Positions 10,167 through 19,380 of a stretch of 64,000 nucleotides of DNA are shown here, piece after piece; position 1 is the stretch's first letter; each line of letters starts with the position of its first letter. The notes under the pieces were generated by a model that saw only the letters and a list, made by a program, of their open reading frames with translations, did no database searches and was not told where the DNA came from. The stretch is from Polyangiaceae bacterium (GTDB lineage Bacteria > Myxococcota_A > Polyangia > Polyangiales > Polyangiaceae), in assembly GCA_009781005.1 (NCBI GenBank), contig WQYX01000005.1, positions 28,890 through 92,889 on the forward strand. Reading direction: 5' to 3'. The position numbers and the translations under genes were made by a program.

Positions 10167-11972
10167 ATGAATTCTGCAACTGATCGCCGCGCGCCAGGTG
10201 TGCCCCGAATCCCCTTCGATGCATTGGTGGAATTGGGTGGCGCGCTTGGACCATCGTTCGAAGCGCGGGCGGTCAACCTCTCCGAAGACGGGATGCAGCT
10301 ACGTACGGCGTACCTTCCCGAAGTTGGTCAACCAGTCAAATGCTGCTTCGACGGGGGGCCCGAGCTCTCGGTCGTCGCGGAGGGTGAGGTCACCTGGAAC
10401 GAACAGCGCGGCCAAGGCGGCGAGTTCGGTATTCGGTTTACCAACCTCGATACCGAGAGCGCCGCCGCGCTCGGGCGCATCGTGGGCATGGGCGAAGACG
10501 GCAACTTCGCGAAAACACCTTCTGGCCGCAAGGTCCGCTTGCACATCGAAGGTCTCGTGACGCCGATGCGAGCGCGCGTCAAAAGCACGCAGGGCTCGAG
10601 CCTCACGGCGTACAGCGAGCTCGGTTTCCTCCAAGTTGGCAAGGGGCTCGATCTCGAAGATGCCAAAAGTGGGGATCGTCGCTTCGCGCACATCGACGGT
10701 GTTTCGATCGAGATGGAACCCGATTCGCACGTTCCGCAGCTCGTCGTGGCGCTTCGCTATGACGACAAGGACGCCGGAGTCGGCGAGGCAAGCGTCGAGG
10801 CTGCAACGCCCGACATCCTGAGCCCCGAGGACATCGTGCACGTGTCTTCGTCGACAGCAAACGAACTTCACGAGCACGCCGGCGAAGACGCATCCATCGA
10901 CGATCACGATGGCTTCGCAGGGGACGCGCACGCCGCTTCTGCAGCGCCCTCCGCTGCGAAGACCGACGGCGACTTCGAGCTCTCCGAAGCCGATCGGATG
11001 AAGAGCCCGATGGCGCGAACAGCCGCCAAGATCGCCCCTGCAATCGCGAGATGGGCGAAGCGCACGAAGACAACCATTGGGTTGCTCGCGGCGCGCGGGG
11101 CGGCGAAGCGCGGAGCAAAAAGTTCTGATCTCGTGTCGCCCGTTCGTCGAACGACGGCACCTCCGCCGGGTGGTGGCCTGCATACGGCAGGACGCAAAGT
11201 CGTGCGCGGTGAGATCGAAGGGAAGGTTGCGATGTCCGAAGACAAGCCGCGATTCAAGATGACCAGGAAGAAGATGGCGGTCGCAGGTGCAGCCGTGATG
11301 GCGACGGCGCTCGTTGCGGTCGCGTTGCACAAGTCCGCGCCCGCTCCTGCTGCAAGCACGCCTCCGGAGAGCAGCGCCGTCGTTGCATCCGCCACCCCAT
11401 CTGCGTCCGTAGCTCCGCCCGCTTCCGTGTTGGCGTCCGCGGTTGCACCGCCCTCGATGGCGTCGGCCATGGCGGTGAACGATCCGCTTGCCGCGCAAGC
11501 AGCAACACTCGCCAACGGTAACGACGTGAGCGACGATCTGTCGTCGACGCGCTCCGCAGCCCAAAGGAGAATCAAGGTCACTCCGTTCGGCAACGGACCG
11601 GTCGGTCACGGCAACGTGATGCGCATCAAGATGGATGGCGCGATCGAAAAAATTCAGGGCGCCTCGCAACCGGCAGGGTTCACGGTCGTCATCCCGGGGC
11701 GAAAATCGCTCGAAGCAGCGGGTCCGCTCGCTGCCAAAGACTCTCGCATTGCTGCCATTCGCATGGCGAACGAGGCCGGCGGCGCCGAGCTCACCGTCAC
11801 TTTCAAAGACGGCGTTCCCAATTACCAGGTGCGCGGCAAAGGTGACACTCTCGAACTCGTTCTCGCGAAGGCGGGCCAGGCCGGCGACAAGGCGCCGGAG
11901 GCGAACTCAACGACTCCAGCAAAGAAGAAGCATCACACGCGCAGGCGACATGTTGCAACTCAGTCGCAATAA
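10167..11972 (+). CDS. PilZ-domain membrane protein with AMIN-like C-terminal domain
   Basis: A 601-residue protein. The N-terminal PilZ domain (about residues 10-110) shows the c-di-GMP motif ending NLSEDGMQL (D/NxSxxG) after an Arg-rich start. A second domain follows to about residue 200, then a charged, low-complexity linker and one hydrophobic helix near 365-385 (VAGAAVMATALVAVAL). After that come a long Ala/Pro/Ser spacer and a C-terminal domain (about 470-575) reminiscent of AMIN domains. A PilZ domain on the inside and an envelope-facing domain on the outside would link c-di-GMP to wall or outer-membrane structures; this is inference. The ATG at 10167 has a good GGAGGA site, better than an in-frame TTG at 10146. 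Confidence 0.75.
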   Translation: MNSATDRRAPGVPRIPFDALVELGGALGPSFEARAVNLSEDGMQLRTAYLPEVGQPVKCCFDGGPELSVVAEGEVTWNEQRGQGGEFGIRFTNLDTESAAALGRIVGMGEDGNFAKTPSGRKVRLHIEGLVTPMRARVKSTQGSSLTAYSELGFLQVGKGLDLEDAKSGDRRFAHIDGVSIEMEPDSHVPQLVVALRYDDKDAGVGEASVEAATPDILSPEDIVHVSSSTANELHEHAGEDASIDDHDGFAGDAHAASAAPSAAKTDGDFELSEADRMKSPMARTAAKIAPAIARWAKRTKTTIGLLAARGAAKRGAKSSDLVSPVRRTTAPPPGGGLHTAGRKVVRGEIEGKVAMSEDKPRFKMTRKKMAVAGAAVMATALVAVALHKSAPAPAASTPPESSAVVASATPSASVAPPASVLASAVAPPSMASAMAVNDPLAAQAATLANGNDVSDDLSSTRSAAQRRIKVTPFGNGPVGHGNVMRIKMDGAIEKIQGASQPAGFTVVIPGRKSLEAAGPLAAKDSRIAAIRMANEAGGAELTVTFKDGVPNYQVRGKGDTLELVLAKAGQAGDKAPEANSTTPAKKKHHTRRRHVATQSQ

Positions 11973-11973
11973 C

Positions 11974-12097
11974 GGGCGGCCACGGGGGGCCGCCCCTACG
12001 ATTGCGTTGTTGTGGCCGTAGGGGCAGGCCTCCGTGCCTGCCCTGTCGAAGGTGTGTTGTCCGCTGTAGGGGCAGGCCTCCGTGCCTGCCCTGTCGT
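11974..12097. repeat. Cluster of three GC-rich hairpins between convergent genes
   Basis: The first hairpin (11974-11995) pairs GGGCGGCC with GGCCGCCC. Two direct copies of a 31-bp sequence follow at 12018-12048 and 12067-12097, each folding GGGCAGGC onto GCCTGCCC. The GTAGGGGC head also begins the palindrome at 55204. There are no T-runs. The cluster lies between the convergent PilZ and ppx genes and probably acts as a bidirectional transcript end or REP-like element. Confidence 0.6.
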
Positions 12098-12103
12098 GTC
12101 GCG

Positions 12104-13030
12104 TCAACTGGAAGCGGTCTCTTCGGCCAATCCCCATCGGACACCCCGGTCAGAGATCACCACCTCGCGAGTGCCGATGCGCATCAAGAAGGCGAGCGCA
12201 ATGAGCCCGCCGGCGACGATGACGTCCGCGCGCTTTGGTTGGAGACCGGGAATTTTTTTTCGCTGATCGAGCGGCGTGCTCGCGAGCCTCGAGACGACGC
12301 GTTCGAGCGTGGCCACGCTGAGCCGGGCGCCGTGCACGCGCGATCCGTCGTAGCTGCCCATACCGAGCGCCACTGCCGCAAGCGTCGTCATCGTGCCGGC
12401 GATGCCGATCGGCGCCTGCGTCGTCGCACACGAGGGCACGGCCTCGAACGCGTTGCGCGCGTCGCGCGAAACGGCGTCGCAATCCTCCGCGGTTGGAGGA
12501 TCGCTTCGAACGCGGCGTTCGGTAAGGCGCACGCTGCCGACGTCGTAACTCTGCGCAAAGGAGATCGTGCCCGTAACTCCATCGCCGAAAACGACTTCGG
12601 TGCTTCCTCCGCCAATATCGAAGACGATGGCATTGCCGTTGCGCGCTCCTCGCGGGAGACCGCTCAGCGCTCCGGCAAAGGTGAGGCGCGCCTCTTCATC
12701 GCCCGAGATGGTGCGCGCGGGAACGCCGAATTTCGCGACGACGTGATCGCCAACGGCGCCGCCGCCTTCGGCGTCGCGCATGGCGCTCGTGCCGACGACG
12801 GCGACGCGCGTGACGCCCGCGCGCGCAACGATCTCCGCGTACTCATCGAGGCATGCGTTCGTCCGCGCGATGGCGGCCGGCGCAAGCATCCGCGTCTTGT
12901 CGACACCTTCGCCGAGGCGCGTGATGGTCGCGCGCTCTTCGACGGCAACGAGCTCCCCTGCCGCATTCCGTTCCGCCACGAGGAGCAGGACGGTGTTTGT
13001 GCCGATATCGATGGTCGCTACGCGAGACAC
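12104..13030 (-). CDS. Ppx/GppA-family exopolyphosphatase
   Basis: A 308-residue single-domain Ppx/GppA phosphatase of the actin-like ATPase fold. The phosphate-1 loop ATIDIGTNTVLLL is at the N-terminus, and the second phosphate loop IVFDIGGGSTE lies near residue 145. The family hydrolyses polyphosphate or pppGpp and so links phosphate and stringent-response metabolism. The short length without the C-terminal HD domain resembles the Ppx2/short-form enzymes. The gene ends against the hairpin cluster and follows the OmpA-like gene by 11 bp on the same strand. Confidence 0.9.
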   Translation of the reverse strand: MSRVATIDIGTNTVLLLVAERNAAGELVAVEERATITRLGEGVDKTRMLAPAAIARTNACLDEYAEIVARAGVTRVAVVGTSAMRDAEGGGAVGDHVVAKFGVPARTISGDEEARLTFAGALSGLPRGARNGNAIVFDIGGGSTEVVFGDGVTGTISFAQSYDVGSVRLTERRVRSDPPTAEDCDAVSRDARNAFEAVPSCATTQAPIGIAGTMTTLAAVALGMGSYDGSRVHGARLSVATLERVVSRLASTPLDQRKKIPGLQPKRADVIVAGGLIALAFLMRIGTREVVISDRGVRWGLAEETASS

Positions 13031-13041
13031 CGAATGAGCCC

Positions 13042-13881
13042 TTAGTGAATATTGCCCAAGTTCAACATCTCCTCGACGTTCGGTTGCACGACGAGTTCGA
13101 CGCGGCGGTTCTTCTTCCGGTCAGCCTCGGACTGCTGCAGCATTGTGCCGGCAACCGGATCGGTTTCGCCGTAGCCGGCGGCTGCCCAACGCGTGGGATT
13201 GAGACCACCACCCGAGATCTTGGCCCCCGGTTTCACCTCGCCGACGAGAAAGAGGAGAACTTGGCGCGCGCGAGCGAGCGACAGACCCCAGTTGTCTTTG
13301 AATGGGCCGCCCGGCGGGTACTTCACGTTGTCGGTGTGACCAGCGACGAGAAAGAAGCGATTCATGAGATCTTTGTCGCTGCGAATGACCTCGGCGATCT
13401 GGCCAAGAACGTCCTTGCCTTGCGCCTTGAGATCGTCACGACCCGAGTCGAAGAGGATGTCCCCCGGCAACTGAATCACGAGGCGGTTGTTGCGCGGCTC
13501 GACCTTGACGCCGAACTGAGTCAGCTTGTCGAGTTTCGCGCGCAGCTCGCGGAAGCGCTGTTCGATGACTGCGAGCTGATCGGCGCGCGTCCTGTACTCA
13601 GAAAGCGCTTGCTGGAGACGTGCGCTGTCGGATTTGGATTGTGCGAGCCCTAAACCAGCGGCCTTGAGCTGCTCCCTCATGGTGTTCAGCGAGTTCTGCG
13701 TATCGCTGAATTTCGCCTGATCGTCGGCGATCTGCGCCTTCGCTGCTTTCAGATCTGCTTGGAGTTTGTCGATCTCGCGCTGCTTGCCAGCCATCTCCTC
13801 GTCGGTATGTCCACAGCCGACGAGCGACAGCGCACCGAGCGACAGCGCGGCGACACACAACCAAAGCCACATTTTTTTCAT
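13042..13881 (-). CDS. OmpA-family lipoprotein with coiled coil
   Basis: A 279-residue predicted lipoprotein: the signal peptide ends LSLVGC. Residues about 28-120 are a Gln/Lys/Ala-rich coiled coil. The C-terminal OmpA-like domain (about 135-275) carries the peptidoglycan-binding pattern VAGHTDNV, then LSLARARQV and RRVELVV. It should anchor the outer membrane to peptidoglycan. Between its start and the H1-like gene at 14279 lie about 400 bp, AT-richer than the surroundings, in which I see only the promoter of the H1-like gene. Confidence 0.9.
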   Translation of the reverse strand: MKKMWLWLCVAALSLGALSLVGCGHTDEEMAGKQREIDKLQADLKAAKAQIADDQAKFSDTQNSLNTMREQLKAAGLGLAQSKSDSARLQQALSEYRTRADQLAVIEQRFRELRAKLDKLTQFGVKVEPRNNRLVIQLPGDILFDSGRDDLKAQGKDVLGQIAEVIRSDKDLMNRFFLVAGHTDNVKYPPGGPFKDNWGLSLARARQVLLFLVGEVKPGAKISGGGLNPTRWAAAGYGETDPVAGTMLQQSEADRKKNRRVELVVQPNVEEMLNLGNIH

Positions 13882-14216
13882 CGGCCCGACCCTTTCGTTC
13901 CCTTTCGTTGCTTGCGACCGTATCGGGCTCTCAAAGTCATCGTCAAGGCAGCACTCGATCGCGCATTCGGGAGGATGCGCGCGTCAAAAAATTCGATCTG
14001 CTCCGAAGTGCTTCTTTATCGAGGGGCCGCGGCGATCCGACCACAATCCATATTTTTTATTGAATACGGAATCTCTAAACACCGACACGGCGATGCTGAT
14101 TTTCATGGCCGCGAGCTATCGGCTGCACGAATTCATAAAAAACACAAGATGACTTTTCGAGATTCGTTCAGTTCACGGATCGCCCTTTCACCCTGCGCGT
14201 GCGTCAAGTTTTTTGT

Positions 14217-14246
14217 TTGACAACCTAACGTAGGTGACCATATACG
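14217..14246 (+). promoter_or_regulatory. Sigma-70-type promoter of the H1-like gene
   Basis: A perfect -35 box TTGACA (14217-14222) is followed after 18 bp by TATACG (14241-14246). The transcript would begin about 25 bp before the Shine-Dalgarno site AGGAGG of the gene at 14279. Strong by sequence for this GC-rich genome. Confidence 0.65.
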
Positions 14247-14278
14247 TCATGTAGATCACCTCTGCAGGAGGACTCGAT

Positions 14279-14626
14279 ATGGCTGCTAAGAAGAAGGCCG
14301 GCGCTAAAAAGACCACGAAGACTACAAAAAAGGCCGCCGGCAAGACGGCAAAGGCCGCCGGCAAGACGGCAAAGAAGGCGAGCGCCAAGGCGGGCGCCAA
14401 GAAGCGTACCGCCAAGAAGGCATCGGCCAAAAAGGCTGGTGCAAAAAAGGCGAGCAAAAAGCCAGCTAGAAAAGCCGCCCCAAAGGCGGCGAAAGCTGGA
14501 CGATCCGCGGCAAAGCGTTCGTCTGGTGCGCGTGGAGGCAGCCGCGGCAAGGCTGCGGCCCAGGCGGCACCGCCACCCTCGGCCGGTTCATCGGCCGGCG
14601 CGCATATGGACGAAGGCGAAGAGTAG
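14279..14626 (+). CDS. Histone H1-like Lys/Ala-rich DNA-binding protein
   Basis: A 115-residue protein made mostly of Lys, Ala, Thr and Arg with KKAGAK, KKAS and GKTAK repeats, like the C-terminal tail of eukaryotic H1 and bacterial H1-like proteins such as HctB-type and AlgP-type tails. The C-terminus turns acidic (MDEGEE). It should bind DNA without sequence preference and compact the nucleoid. It has a strong promoter, an AGGAGG ribosome-binding site 7 bp before the ATG and a strong terminator, which implies high expression. A related tail is fused to an SRPBCC domain at 44461-45600. Confidence 0.8.
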   Translation: MAAKKKAGAKKTTKTTKKAAGKTAKAAGKTAKKASAKAGAKKRTAKKASAKKAGAKKASKKPARKAAPKAAKAGRSAAKRSSGARGGSRGKAAAQAAPPPSAGSSAGAHMDEGEE

Positions 14627-14691
14627 TCATTCCCGCCGCAAATCGTATTGGTTTTGCCGCTTTCACACCTGGCTCTGCCGGGGTGAAATAG

Positions 14692-14733
14692 GGATAGAGG
14701 GCGAGCTTCCTAGAAGCCGCCCTCTATCCTTTT
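14692..14733 (+). terminator. Rho-independent terminator after the H1-like gene
   Basis: GGATAGAGGGC (14692-14702) pairs exactly with GCCCTCTATCC (14719-14729) and is followed by TTTT. It lies 66 bp after the stop codon and before the 3' end of the convergent gene at 14781. Confidence 0.85.
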
Positions 14734-14780
14734 AAACTATAAAACTCTGCAGTTTACAATGTGACTGATCATCGGTTCAG

Positions 14781-16415
14781 TCAATCCCCAAGGTAGAGCG
14801 TGAGCGCTTGGGCGGCCGCGCGGCGATCGAACGATACTCCTCGGAGTTCGTCGCGTTGTCCGATTTGATCGAAGAGCGCATAGAGGAATACGTAAAATTC
14901 CTCGGCCTCTCCCACTGCATGATCGAGACGCTCCGGATCGAGGAGATCGGTCTCCTCCAGCGCAGACAGGGCCGCGATGAAAACATCGACGCGCGGATAA
15001 TCCGCGGCACGAAGAAGCGGATAGCCCATCGCGTTGAAGTACGAGAGGAACTCGCGCACGAATTGAAGCGACGACGGACCGCTCCACCGATCGTCCTGGT
15101 TTGCCGTGACGCGAGCCTTCGCGCCAAAGGCTCGAACGATCTGCGCGAACATCCAGACGTCGCGACGCAAACGATTCGATATGGATCGGCGTTCTGCGAT
15201 GCCGTCGAAGAGGCCGTGCTCGTCGAGGCGCGCGCCCAACGATTTGCCGAGTACGAGCACGCCGTTCTGTAGGGCCGGACGCAAGTTCGCGGTCGTCGCA
15301 GTGATCGCAGCGCGAAACGCGTCTATCGATGCCGTTCGATCGGGGGCGGGCAGATCGTGCTCGAAAGCACGACGAAGTTCGAGCCGGATATTTGCTGCAA
15401 TGCCCCCGAGCGTGGACTTGATGGATAGGAGGTGCCCGGCCTCCGCGATCATGCCGTCGTAGCGCGAGGTGATTTGCGACGCGGGGATCTTGAGGATCTC
15501 GCGCTCGAAGCCGCCCGCGAGCTGCGAGCCAGCCTGCTTGCGAAGGTAGCCGGTGAGCGCGCGCGCATCCGACCTGAGCACACTGAGAACGAGATGGACG
15601 AGCCCCGCCGGGCGAGGCTCTTCGATGACGCGCTCGACCAACGCGATGTAGTGCAGCATGCGCAGGAGCGAGAGAAACGCCAGCGCGACGAGGCGGCGAG
15701 CTTGCTCGCCGCCGGGTACCTGCTGCATCAACTCGAGCAGCCGAGCGTTCGTGATGCGATCGAATTCGGGACGGAATTCGAGTGCTGCAAGCGGGTTGAA
15801 AAATGCCGACTGCGACACCTCGCGGTGCGCAACCGAGAGCGTCGCGTAGAACGTGCGGAAGGGTACCCGCGGCAGTCGCGTGATGCCGGACGTGACCTCG
15901 ACGAGGTTCGTCATCGCATGACGGAGAAGGAAGAGCGATTCCTCGGGGGTATCCTGACGAGTGGCGCCGCGCACGAGGCGCGAGCGGGCGCTGTCGTCCG
16001 GCAGAAGCATTTCGAGGTAGCGCTGAAAGACGTACGCGCGCTCCTGCTGTCCGAGAAGCACGCGGCTAAGGTGCGCGATGCGCTGCATGCCGTCACGCGC
16101 CAGAGCGAGGTGGTCGCGATAATCCTGGGCCACGATGGGCGTGCCATGCGCCGGTCCTGGGTGGTTGCGAGGATTCGCGAAGCACGCAAGCCCCTTGAGG
16201 AGAATCTCGAGCTCGAAGAGGGCGTCTTCGCGGCTATCGGCCGGAAGCTTGGAAATCCAAAGCTCGCGTGCACGTGATTGCTCGTCGCGAAGACCGCGTG
16301 TGTCGCGCAAAAGATCTGCGTAAGCGTCGCCTCCCGGCGGTGGCGGTGGCGGGGCTCCGATTTCCGCTTCCGCGCGGGGTCGTGATCGAGGGGGAAACGA
16401 TCGAGATCGTATCAT
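14781..16415 (-). CDS. Conserved-looking hypothetical protein, mostly helical
   Basis: A 544-residue protein that I do not recognise. It has no signal peptide and no clear membrane segment. An N-terminal Arg/Pro-rich stretch with a run of seven Pro (about residues 23-29) is followed by a long, probably all-helical region rich in Arg, Leu and Ala. Codon use and length argue strongly for a real gene. It is divergent from the glutaredoxin gene, whose chosen start lies 100 bp away, so the two may share a control region. No function is proposed. Confidence 0.75.
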   Translation of the reverse strand: MIRSRSFPPRSRPRAEAEIGAPPPPPPGGDAYADLLRDTRGLRDEQSRARELWISKLPADSREDALFELEILLKGLACFANPRNHPGPAHGTPIVAQDYRDHLALARDGMQRIAHLSRVLLGQQERAYVFQRYLEMLLPDDSARSRLVRGATRQDTPEESLFLLRHAMTNLVEVTSGITRLPRVPFRTFYATLSVAHREVSQSAFFNPLAALEFRPEFDRITNARLLELMQQVPGGEQARRLVALAFLSLLRMLHYIALVERVIEEPRPAGLVHLVLSVLRSDARALTGYLRKQAGSQLAGGFEREILKIPASQITSRYDGMIAEAGHLLSIKSTLGGIAANIRLELRRAFEHDLPAPDRTASIDAFRAAITATTANLRPALQNGVLVLGKSLGARLDEHGLFDGIAERRSISNRLRRDVWMFAQIVRAFGAKARVTANQDDRWSGPSSLQFVREFLSYFNAMGYPLLRAADYPRVDVFIAALSALEETDLLDPERLDHAVGEAEEFYVFLYALFDQIGQRDELRGVSFDRRAAAQALTLYLGD

Positions 16416-16515
16416 CGTTCGACGCTACACCCGGTTGTTGGCGCAAGCGATGATTCAGGCAAGGGTAAAGCGGAGGCTTGACGAGGCGAAGCGGACGCGT
16501 AAACCCTCTTTTTCG

Positions 16516-17133
16516 ATGCTCACCGATGCGCTCCGAAACCAATTCGACAACCTCGTACAGGAAAACAATGTCGTGCTCTTCATGAAGGGCAATAGGCAAT
16601 TTCCGCAGTGCGGATTCTCCGCTCAGGTCGTGCATATCTTGAGACAACTTGGCGTGAGCTTCGAGACCGTCAACGTGCTCGCGGACGGAGCCGTGCGCGA
16701 GGGAATCAAAGAATATTCGAATTGGCCGACGATCCCGCAGCTCTACATCGGCGGGGAATTCGTCGGCGGATGCGACATCGTCAAAGAAATGTACGCCTCG
16801 GGGGAGCTCGCGAAGAAGCTCGGCGTCGAGGTCAAATCCGTCGCTCCACCCTCGATCAGCATTGAAGACGCCGCCGCAAATGCCATTCGCGCCGCGGACG
16901 AGGGCAACGGCGAAATGCTCCGCCTCGAAATCACGGACGCATTCCAATACGATCTTTACTTCGGTCCAAAACAGGCCGGCGATGTGGTTGCCACATCGGA
17001 CAATGGCATTTCCATTCTCTTCGATGCCCCGAGCGCCAGCCGCGCCAACGGGCTTCACATCCGCTGGGTCGAGACGGCCGACGGCGACGGCGCCTTCAAG
17101 ATTGAAAATCCGAACGAGCCCGCAGACGCCTGA
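16516..17133 (+). CDS. Grx4-type monothiol glutaredoxin fused to a cysteine-less A-type Fe-S carrier-like domain
   Basis: 205 residues from the ATG at 16516; an upstream in-frame ATG at 16435 would add a basic leader. Residues about 1-105 are a CGFS glutaredoxin: FPQCGFS has its Cys at 32, with WPTIPQLY and GGCDIVKEM for glutathione binding. Such proteins carry or deliver [2Fe-2S] clusters. Residues about 115-205 resemble IscA/ErpA domains (SISIEDAAANAI at the start, FKIENPNEP at the end). However, the Cys of the SGCSG segment and the C-terminal CxC are all missing, so this domain cannot bind a cluster in the usual way and may be structural. The stop overlaps the bolA start by one base (TGATG). 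Confidence 0.88.
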   Translation: MLTDALRNQFDNLVQENNVVLFMKGNRQFPQCGFSAQVVHILRQLGVSFETVNVLADGAVREGIKEYSNWPTIPQLYIGGEFVGGCDIVKEMYASGELAKKLGVEVKSVAPPSISIEDAAANAIRAADEGNGEMLRLEITDAFQYDLYFGPKQAGDVVATSDNGISILFDAPSASRANGLHIRWVETADGDGAFKIENPNEPADA

Positions 17134-17390
17134 TGAATTCTATGAATTCTGTCGTCACGGCGCTCGAAACCGCCATCCTCGAAAAGATTCCGGACGCGCA
17201 CGTGCACGTCACACCCGGTTCTGATGGCCACTACTCGCTTTTGGTCGTCTCGCACGTCTTTGCTGGCAAGAGCATGCTCGAGAGTCAGCGCCTCGTCCTC
17301 GGCGCCATCGCGCATCTCATGGCCGGCGAGAGCGCACCGGTGCACGCCATCGACAGCCTAAAAACACGCGCCTCCGCTCCGGTGAAGTGA
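17133..17390 (+). CDS. BolA-family protein
   Basis: An 85-residue BolA/IbaG-type protein with the conserved HVHVTPGSDGHYSLLVVS region, the SMLESQRLVLGAI helix and the C-terminal HAIDSLKT. BolA proteins pair with CGFS glutaredoxins through a shared [2Fe-2S] cluster in iron sensing and trafficking. The one-base overlap with the glutaredoxin gene strongly supports joint function and coupled translation. The first or the fourth codon could be the start. The following 235 bp to the next gene are AT-rich with several T-tracts and no gene or clear terminator that I can see. Confidence 0.92.
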   Translation: MNSMNSVVTALETAILEKIPDAHVHVTPGSDGHYSLLVVSHVFAGKSMLESQRLVLGAIAHLMAGESAPVHAIDSLKTRASAPVK

Positions 17391-17625
17391 CGGCACAATT
17401 CTACAGTTTTTTTCTATAGTTTTTTATTCACTCCATAAAATGATGTGAAGCAATCATAGAATTCTGCGCCGAGCCAGTTTTCGCGCAAATTCGCTTGCGC
17501 GGCAGGTCTCATTTATAAGATAACAAGGAACCGAGCCTCGAGGGCTCGCCATAAAAGGCGGTGAAGTTTACTCCGTCGGCCGTGCACGCACGCTTGTCGT
17601 GCGATTCCCTTGAATGGAGAAAATA

Positions 17626-19287
17626 ATGAATATCCCCCGTTGCGAGTGTCTTTCTGGCAAAATCAAAAAAATCCAGTTTGCAATTCCACTGCTTCTCGCG
17701 GGTGTGGCAATTCCCGCTTGTTCGGCCGAAAAATCCTCGAGTGAGAACGATCTGTCTGGATTGTCCGAATCGGCGTCCGTCACTTCCTCTGCAGGTACAG
17801 CCCCGGATTGTTCCGCGCTGTCATCCAGTCCCATCTATCAAGTCGTCAACCCGAAGCTCAAAACGAATCTCCTGACGGCTTCGCAGACGGAGGCGCAGAA
17901 GGCCGCCAGCAACAATGGATTTACAGAAGACCACGGCACGCCATTCTACGCGTCGCTCACGGCCGCCACCGGTCTCGTTGGCGCGCATCGGATGTACAGC
18001 TCGAAAACCAACGACTTCTTCTGGACGATCAACTCGGGCGAAATTGCGTCCGCTACTCAGAGCTACGGTTACGTTGATCAAGGGATCAACTTTTACGTGT
18101 CGGCTTCGGAGGCAAGCTGTACGCAGCCCGTCTATCGTTTCCTCTCAGGCAGTGCCCACCGTTTTGCGGTAAGCCAGGCGGATCGGGATGCTCTCACAGC
18201 CAGCGGCTGGACATCCGAAGGCATCAAGTTCTACGCCGCCGTCAAAGGTGCTGCGGGGCCAGATGGTGGAACAGATGCCGGGCCAGACAGTGGAACACCA
18301 GATAGTGGAACAACGAATGGAACTGGTAAAACAGCGTTCTTTGGTGTGGTACCGACAGCGAGTTATCAAATTGCCGACGACGAATGGTCAAATTACAAGA
18401 CAATGGGCGTAAAGAGCCTCCGCATCCATCTCGAATATGATGAAAACTGGGCGGACATCGGCAATGTCGTCAAAAAAGCCAAGTCCCTCGGCATTGAAGT
18501 GATGATGCTTGTAAGTTATGCATCCTACAAGAACACGGACCGGTCGTGCGGCGCTCCCTGGGATAGCAACACCAAAATTCTTTGCTATACCTATGACACC
18601 GATGCAAAAGGCCTTATTGCTGTTCTGAAAGATGCGGTCCCTTATTTTTCCGCGCTGGGCGTTAAATCATGGGAAATATGGAACGAGGAAAACGGCTATT
18701 GGAACATGCCCGCCGGTGACTACGCGAAGATGATAGGGGACATTTATGAGAATTTCAAATATACGGCGACCCCCTGGGATCCGGCGGCGACGATTGTGTT
18801 TGGAGGACTCGACGACGTTAACGTAGGAGAGCCAGGTGGAACCAATTCTGGGGCGCAGCAGTATGTGAAGAATGTTTACAGCTCGACCGGATACAAGGCA
18901 TTCAAGAGCAAATATGGCCGCTCGCCCTTTGACGCGGTTGGGGTCCATCCGTATGGTTCGGTTTCCGTGGATACGAAATCCGCTTTAAAATTTAACTATT
19001 TTGCATCTTCCGTCCACGGCGCGGCTCTGGACACGATGAAAAGCAATGGCGACGGCAATATCCCTATTTGGATCACAGAGCTCGGGAGTGAACAGCAGAA
19101 CGACGACATGCAAGCGGCGGAGGTCCGGGCCTATATGGAATCCGCGTATACCATGCCGGAAGTGCAGCGGTTCTTCTATTTCCAATATGTATATCCCGGT
19201 GAATATTGGGGCCTTGTAAATTGGGACCGTACTCCTCGGAAGTCTCTTTACGAATACACTGCCGTAGTCAAACAATACTCTAACTGA
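17626..19287 (+). CDS. Secreted lipoprotein glycosidase: repeat domain plus clan-A glycoside hydrolase
   Basis: 553 residues from the ATG at 17626, which has GGAGA at the right distance; an ATG 12 bp upstream lacks a site. The signal peptide ends AGVAIPAC, so it is a lipoprotein. Residues about 60-210 resemble DUF5648-type domains (VYRFLSGSAHRFAVS and GVKFYA-like ends). A Gly/Asp/Thr-rich linker leads to a TIM-barrel domain with EIWNEENGYW (acid/base Glu about 354) and PIWITELGSE (nucleophile about 485), as in GH39 and related clan GH-A families. It should cut plant or microbial polysaccharide outside the cell. The catalytic half is visibly less GC-rich than its neighbours, consistent with acquisition by transfer. 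Confidence 0.8.
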   Translation: MNIPRCECLSGKIKKIQFAIPLLLAGVAIPACSAEKSSSENDLSGLSESASVTSSAGTAPDCSALSSSPIYQVVNPKLKTNLLTASQTEAQKAASNNGFTEDHGTPFYASLTAATGLVGAHRMYSSKTNDFFWTINSGEIASATQSYGYVDQGINFYVSASEASCTQPVYRFLSGSAHRFAVSQADRDALTASGWTSEGIKFYAAVKGAAGPDGGTDAGPDSGTPDSGTTNGTGKTAFFGVVPTASYQIADDEWSNYKTMGVKSLRIHLEYDENWADIGNVVKKAKSLGIEVMMLVSYASYKNTDRSCGAPWDSNTKILCYTYDTDAKGLIAVLKDAVPYFSALGVKSWEIWNEENGYWNMPAGDYAKMIGDIYENFKYTATPWDPAATIVFGGLDDVNVGEPGGTNSGAQQYVKNVYSSTGYKAFKSKYGRSPFDAVGVHPYGSVSVDTKSALKFNYFASSVHGAALDTMKSNGDGNIPIWITELGSEQQNDDMQAAEVRAYMESAYTMPEVQRFFYFQYVYPGEYWGLVNWDRTPRKSLYEYTAVVKQYSN

Positions 19288-19333
19288 TCACTGTATCGCC
19301 ACGTGGACAGCCTGATGTCGCTTTGAGGGCCGC

Positions 19334-19362
19334 GGTCGGCAGCGCCTTCGGCGCTGCCGACC
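19334..19362. terminator. Hairpin between convergent genes
   Basis: GGTCGGCAGCGCC and GGCGCTGCCGACC form a perfect 13-bp stem around a TTC loop. It lies between the ends of the glycosidase and the site-2 protease genes. There is no T-run, so it is a likely bidirectional transcript end rather than a classical terminator. Confidence 0.55.
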
Positions 19363-19380
19363 CGGCATTCACTCTCGCCG

